Shown here piece by piece: positions 57,997 to 62,046 of a stretch of 62,046 nt of DNA (positions are counted from its first letter, which is position 1; each line of letters starts with the position of its first letter). The stretch is from the NCBI GenBank assembly GCA_015486375.1, contig WFRR01000052.1, forward strand, positions 1-62,046, in the 5' to 3' direction. Source of the DNA: Thiotrichaceae bacterium. GTDB taxonomy: Bacteria > Pseudomonadota > Gammaproteobacteria > Thiotrichales > Thiotrichaceae. The notes below the pieces were generated by a model. It was not told where the DNA came from and made no database searches. It saw only the letters and a program-made list of their open reading frames with translations. The translations under genes were made by a program, and so were the position numbers.

Positions 57997-58038
57997 ATTT
58001 CGTTAATTTCTTATTGAAATTTCATTAATTAACGAAAT
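57997..58038. promoter_or_regulatory. 12-bp inverted repeat upstream of the esterase/GH5 gene
   Basis: ATTTCGTTAATT (57997-58008) and AATTAACGAAAT (58027-58038) are perfectly inverted across 18 bases that contain a second small palindrome GAAATTTC. It lies about 125 bases before ATG 58163. It could be an operator or an RNA hairpin. The gap 57934-58162 holds nothing else recognisable apart from the strong AAGGAG ribosome-binding site before 58163. Confidence 0.45.
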
Positions 58039-58162
58039 CTCATTGAGTACACAAGTGATGGGAAAGATATTTCAATGACTTATATTTTTATAAAACTTGG
58101 CATTATTATTGCTCAATTAACTTAGAGTGTTACTGATAATAGAGTTAAAAGGAGTTTAGCAC

Positions 58163-61100
58163 ATGAAAATAAGATTAGTTTCACAACTGTTTCTGGTGAT
58201 ATCAGTGCTGTCATCGATGCTCATTTCATCCTTAGTGGCAGGCGTAACGACAAATATTTCATCGCTGAACATCGATTCAGGTGCAGTGGAATATTGGAAT
58301 AATCATTCAGTTGATGTGAGCAATGATCATTTGAATCAAGCGGTCATTGTCATTCATGGTATGAATCGTAATGCAGATGACTATTACGATTATATTGAAC
58401 AAGCTGCAACCACGGAAAATGTTTTTGAGCAAACCTTGATTCTTGTACCTAAATTTAAGACGATAGACGATAAGGTAAAGGACAATGAACTTTATTGGTC
58501 GGCTTCGGGTTGGAAGAAAGGCTTTAAGTCCAAAAATGGTAATCGCACTCCTTCGTATCAAGTCATCGATACGCTTTTAGATAAAATTAATACCAACTTC
58601 CCCAATATTAAACAGATTACATTGGTTGGACATTCAGCAGGTGGGCAGTTTGTACAACGCTATGCTGCATTAAGTCAGCAAGAAAATGCCTTAAGAAGTG
58701 ATCTTAAAATACGTTATATTGTCGCTAACCCCAGTTCTTATCTGTATTTAAACAGTGAGCGTCCCCAAGATAGCGTGAATTGTGAGGGTTATAATCTGTA
58801 TCATTATGGAATAGAAAATCTTCCCTCTAGCTTGAGTTATACCGATCTTGATGCAGTGAGTATCCAAACTCAACTCACATCACGTTCTGTCGTTCTATTA
58901 CTGGGTACAGAAGATAACAACCCTAACAGCAGTAGCCTTGATACTTCTTGTAAAGCGAATGCACAGGGATTTAATCGCTATCAACGGGGCAATGCTTATT
59001 ATGATCATATCAAGCAATTCAATCCCAATGCTCAACATACTAAAATCGAAGTTGTCGGTATTGGGCATAGCGCCCATGATATGTTTAACTCGCTTACGGG
59101 CAGAAATACCCTTTTCGCTAGTGAACAGAGTCATACCGTCGCGACTGCAAGTGCTAATGTTGCTCATACAGAAACGAATTACCTTGATAATTCAGGGGCA
59201 GAAGCAGGGATACAATCATGGTCAACCTTTGGGGGTGGAGCAGCGTTACAAAGTTCCACCGCGCAGGCACATACAGGGACACATAGCTTTTTAAGTACAG
59301 GACGTACCGCGTTTTATCATGGACCTGTAAGTGATATCAAACCCCTTGTCGATAGTGGAAAATTACAGGCTGGACAACGCTATACCGCTTCAGTTTGGGT
59401 TTACCATCGCGAAGCAACAGCAAAGAAATTGTATTTAAACTTGAAACAAGTGGATGATGCAGGGACTGATTATCGTCAGCTTGAAGCAGCAGAGGTTGCA
59501 CCGAATCAATGGGTACAGATCGTTAAACACTTTGTATTAGATGTCGATAGCACCCTGCAAAATTTAGAACTCTATGTCGTGACTGAATCAGGGGGAACAT
59601 TTGATTTCTATAGCGATGATTTTGTGCTGGGTGAATTGGAAAATTACACGCCACCGAGCAGTAGCCACGCCAATGATTTTGTTAAAGCCAGTGGTAAGAC
59701 TTTAGTGGTGGGTGCAGCGAATACGCCTATCCTATTGCAAGGTATCAATGTCACCGTTCCTGTCGATGCCAGTGATAGCCCAGAAGATATATGGAATGTT
59801 AAATCGGTTTCCTTAAAAGATTTTAAAAATATTAAACAAATGGGTTTCAATGCGATTCGTTTACATATGAATTATAAAACCTTTGAAGACGACAATAATA
59901 TTGGCAATTTTAAAGCGGATGGTTGGCATTGGCTGGATCGTGCTATTAGCTATGCGAAAGAAGCAGGTGTTTATGTACTTTTAGATATGCATGGTGCTCA
60001 AGGAGGTTATCAAAGTGATAAACGCCAAGGTTTTAGTGCATTTTGGGATGGATCAGGTGCTACGCCAAATACTTCCAATCAAGATCGTTTGATCAACCTT
60101 TGGGGAGCGATTGCTGCCCGTTATCAACATGAAACTAGCATTGTCGGTTATGACTTATTAAATGAACCGCGTCCTAATGATTCAGAAGAATGGTTAGCCT
60201 ATGCCGAACAACTGATTGCCAAAATTAGAAGAGAAGACAGTCAGCATTTAATCGTATTAGAAGTGCCATTTATTAGTGGTTACAGTATGCGAACGGTGAA
60301 TGACGACAATATACTATACGACTCACATAGCTACGCGATTTGGGGCTATTCCATCCAATATTCAGCCCATTATGGAAAAGCGGGACAACGTTGGGGGGCT
60401 TATAATCCGAGTAATCCACTCTATGTCGATCCTTCATGGAATGTAGCGTGGACACCTGAAGACGGTGGAACGCCCCCTGCTAATAGCCAAGCCTTTAATA
60501 AAGACTTTTTAGAAAGTATATTAGTGGATGATATTTTAGAATTTGCCAATAATCATAATGTCCCTGTTAATGTGGGTGAATATGGTTCGGTTAGAGAAAC
60601 CTTTACAAATGATGTAGGCGGATTGGATTTAATCCGCGATACACGCGCCATTTTTGCAGGGGATAATCGTTATGCGATGAAACTCAGTAGCTTCTATTTC
60701 ACCTATCAAAGTGCTGTGTTTGGACTTTATGGTAATTGGAGTGGATTTCAAGTGGATCAATCGAGCTTAAATACAGGCTTAGCTGCACTCTTTAACCCCA
60801 ATAGCAGTGATTCCAGTGATACGAAAAGTGATACCAATGGTGGTAATACGACGGATAATAGCTTGAATACCGATGATTCAAACGATACCAATAGTGATAA
60901 TAGCGATGATTCAAATGATACCCATAGTGATACTACGGACGGTAGTGTAAATAGCGATGATTCAAGTAATAGTGATAATTCTGATGACGATAATGCGGTC
61001 GAGGACAAACCGCAGGTTAATTTACGATTGGAATTTGTTTGGGGAAATTATCCTAAAAAACCTGTCATTGGCAGAGCGCATAAATTTAAAGCTAAAATTT

Positions 61101-61738
61101 ATAATGAAAGTGATGTTATCGCAACCGCCACTGAACTAAAAATCGCATTACCTGATGGCGCAACATTGCATCAAGGCGAAAACTGTACGACAAGTGATGA
61201 TGCACAATTTGTAGTCTGTGCAATGGGTGATATTCCAGCCAATAAAAGGCGCACGAGAACCGTTTATTTAATGCTTAATAATGGTGGAGATATTGAAGTC
61301 AATGCAGAAGCGACTTCTACAGTAGAAGATGTTGATGTCAGCAATAATAGTATGGCAACAACATTAGCTGTTTCAGATGCATCTGATCTTTCTGTGACAA
61401 TACGAAAAAGTGGTTCAGCACGCGTCGGTAAAGCCTTATCGATTAAAATCGTAACACGTAATAAAGGTGCAGCACCTGCTAGTAATATTGATACGGTTTT
61501 CCCCATTCCCAGTAATGCAGAATTTATTTCAGCCTCCAGTGCCTGTGAGTTCAATGCAGAATGGGATGAAGTAAAATGTACATGGGATAGTCTCAGTAAA
61601 AAAGCCCGACGGACTGTGTATATTTATATTCGTCCATTAGATACTGAAACCATGACGATCAGTGTTGAAACAGAAGCGGATAATAGTGATCCTAAATTAT
61701 CTAATAACCGTGCTGAGAAAAGTTTTAAGGTGAAATAA
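58163..61738 (+). CDS. Multidomain secreted esterase / GH5 glycoside hydrolase with DUF11-like tail
   Basis: Signal peptide (LVSQLFLVISVLSSMLISSLVAG) followed by an alpha/beta hydrolase (about 50-320; HGMNRNADDYYDY, nucleophile in GHSAGGQF at residue 158, His in GIGHSAHDMF), a CBM-like beta sandwich (about 335-490, NYLDNSGAEAG...FDFYSDDFVLG), a GH5 cellulase-like barrel (about 500-870; acid/base in LLNEPRP near 668, nucleophile in GEYG near 806, HSY near 720), a Ser/Asp/Asn/Thr linker of SDDSNDT repeats (about 880-945), and two DUF11-like domains to the end. A strong AAGGAG precedes the start. It probably degrades polysaccharide outside the cell; the substrate of each domain is not known. Confidence 0.85.
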   Translation: MKIRLVSQLFLVISVLSSMLISSLVAGVTTNISSLNIDSGAVEYWNNHSVDVSNDHLNQAVIVIHGMNRNADDYYDYIEQAATTENVFEQTLILVPKFKTIDDKVKDNELYWSASGWKKGFKSKNGNRTPSYQVIDTLLDKINTNFPNIKQITLVGHSAGGQFVQRYAALSQQENALRSDLKIRYIVANPSSYLYLNSERPQDSVNCEGYNLYHYGIENLPSSLSYTDLDAVSIQTQLTSRSVVLLLGTEDNNPNSSSLDTSCKANAQGFNRYQRGNAYYDHIKQFNPNAQHTKIEVVGIGHSAHDMFNSLTGRNTLFASEQSHTVATASANVAHTETNYLDNSGAEAGIQSWSTFGGGAALQSSTAQAHTGTHSFLSTGRTAFYHGPVSDIKPLVDSGKLQAGQRYTASVWVYHREATAKKLYLNLKQVDDAGTDYRQLEAAEVAPNQWVQIVKHFVLDVDSTLQNLELYVVTESGGTFDFYSDDFVLGELENYTPPSSSHANDFVKASGKTLVVGAANTPILLQGINVTVPVDASDSPEDIWNVKSVSLKDFKNIKQMGFNAIRLHMNYKTFEDDNNIGNFKADGWHWLDRAISYAKEAGVYVLLDMHGAQGGYQSDKRQGFSAFWDGSGATPNTSNQDRLINLWGAIAARYQHETSIVGYDLLNEPRPNDSEEWLAYAEQLIAKIRREDSQHLIVLEVPFISGYSMRTVNDDNILYDSHSYAIWGYSIQYSAHYGKAGQRWGAYNPSNPLYVDPSWNVAWTPEDGGTPPANSQAFNKDFLESILVDDILEFANNHNVPVNVGEYGSVRETFTNDVGGLDLIRDTRAIFAGDNRYAMKLSSFYFTYQSAVFGLYGNWSGFQVDQSSLNTGLAALFNPNSSDSSDTKSDTNGGNTTDNSLNTDDSNDTNSDNSDDSNDTHSDTTDGSVNSDDSSNSDNSDDDNAVEDKPQVNLRLEFVWGNYPKKPVIGRAHKFKAKIYNESDVIATATELKIALPDGATLHQGENCTTSDDAQFVVCAMGDIPANKRRTRTVYLMLNNGGDIEVNAEATSTVEDVDVSNNSMATTLAVSDASDLSVTIRKSGSARVGKALSIKIVTRNKGAAPASNIDTVFPIPSNAEFISASSACEFNAEWDEVKCTWDSLSKKARRTVYIYIRPLDTETMTISVETEADNSDPKLSNNRAEKSFKVK

Positions 61739-61812
61739 AGACTCTATTATTGCCAGACTTAAGCCTGTTTTCCAATTTCAAAGACAACCTGGCCCAATAG
61801 ACAGACACAACT

Positions 61813-61918
61813 TAGGTTTTTATACCCATTTAGAGGCAACCCAAAGTAGGTTTTTATATCCACTTTGATATAACCCAACTTAGGTTTTTCTGACCAAAAT
61901 AGATAGAAAAACCCAGTT
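61813..61918. repeat. Tandem 34-bp degenerate repeats and a near-palindrome
   Basis: TAGGTTTTT begins at 61813, 61847 and 61881, exactly 34 bases apart; the first two units share TAGGTTTTTATA and an AACCCAA end, the third has diverged. AACTTAGGTTTTTCT (61877-61891) also nearly mirrors AGAAAAACCCAGTT (61905-61918), forming a possible hairpin. It does not have the spacer variety of a CRISPR array. Confidence 0.6.
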
Positions 61919-62046
61919 TGGGGCATACACAACAGACAAACGACAATAAAACAGAAACAGTTTACAAAAAAACAGCAACAGACCACAACAACGACAGAAA
62001 ACAGTCTACAGTGATACAAAAAGACAGCGGACAAACGACAATCACA
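61919..62046. repeat. A/C-rich low-complexity tail at the window end
   Basis: The plus strand is dominated by A and C (ACAAC, AACAG, GACAAACGACAAT units). ACAAACGACAAT occurs twice, near 61935 and 62031. An open frame on the minus strand here translates to a Val/Cys/Phe-rich string with no other support, so no gene is called. Confidence 0.5.

Noticed and set aside
61813-61914. CRISPR-like regular repeats
   Set aside because: The units are contiguous 34-base tandem copies that diverge along their length, without conserved repeats separated by unique spacers and without cas genes.
61759-62034. 91-codon minus-strand open frame at the window end
   Set aside because: It is the reverse of A/C-rich low-complexity DNA, giving Val/Cys/Phe runs.

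Overview
The window looks like chromosomal DNA of an AT-rich gammaproteobacterium. Gene content and order fit Gammaproteobacteria: the rhodanese-grxC-secB-gpsA block, the tonB-algH-ruvX-pyrB-pyrX block known from pseudomonads, the Pil-Chp twitching chemosensory cluster, ppi-lpxH, and ntrX-trkA-trkH. A filamentous sulfur bacterium (Beggiatoa/Thiotrichales type) would fit the base composition, the group II intron, the Calx-beta and DUF4214 modules, the secreted glycoside hydrolase, and an ArsR repressor with the two cysteines of sulfane-sulfur sensors. The taxon is an inference, not read directly from a marker gene.

Layout. 1-676: a group II intron RNA on the minus strand that has lost its reverse transcriptase, lying antisense in a serine hydrolase/Calx-beta gene whose 3' part continues to 1307. 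1410-4505: lysine/diaminopimelate genes dapC and dapD, then a convergent flap-type exonuclease. 4515-5091: AT-rich gap. 5092-8752: a secreted basic repeat protein, thiO, apaG and a PPC-domain protein. 8889-14846: hrcA, uvrB, metG and a moeB/thiF-type gene on the plus strand. 14847-17493: minus-strand ArsR regulator, rhodanese, grxC, secB, gpsA. 17885-21554: envC, ctpA and a pcm-like methyltransferase. 21656-30191: a tightly packed minus-strand run tonB-algH-ruvX-pyrB-pyrX-ntrX-trkA-trkH. 30300-37307: lipase, HAD phosphatase, relA, lipoprotein cyclophilin, lpxH, a small secreted protein and a DUF475 membrane protein. 37387-39315: DUF1015 and panD. 39370-48391: pilG-pilH-pilI-pilJ-chpA-chpC. 48456-57814: lytic transglycosylase, a pqiB-like MCE protein, M17 aminopeptidase, ribD, metZ, a DUF4214 protein and an RNB/dsRBD ribonuclease. 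57786-57933: a remnant of a di-haem cytochrome c peroxidase/MauG gene. 58163-61738: a giant secreted esterase/GH5 protein, followed by 34-bp tandem repeats and an A/C-rich tail.

Most genes are housekeeping. The most unusual observations are: (1) chpA, the Pil-Chp histidine kinase, is split into two frames exactly at a run of ten A that contains an in-phase A-AAA-AAG heptamer, and the downstream part has no usable start codon, so it suggests recoding, phase variation or a sequence error; (2) the NtrX-type regulator has lost Walker B, both arginine fingers and GAFTGA, and has no NtrY beside it; (3) an RNase II-family enzyme starts directly at its catalytic aspartates, has no OB folds, and carries two C-terminal dsRBD-like segments; (4) the ORF-less antisense intron; (5) an ArsR repressor with SqrR/BigR-like cysteine spacing beside a rhodanese; (6) a CIRCE-like half-site pair spread around the hrcA promoter. 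No tRNA, rRNA, CRISPR array, prophage or transposase was found.
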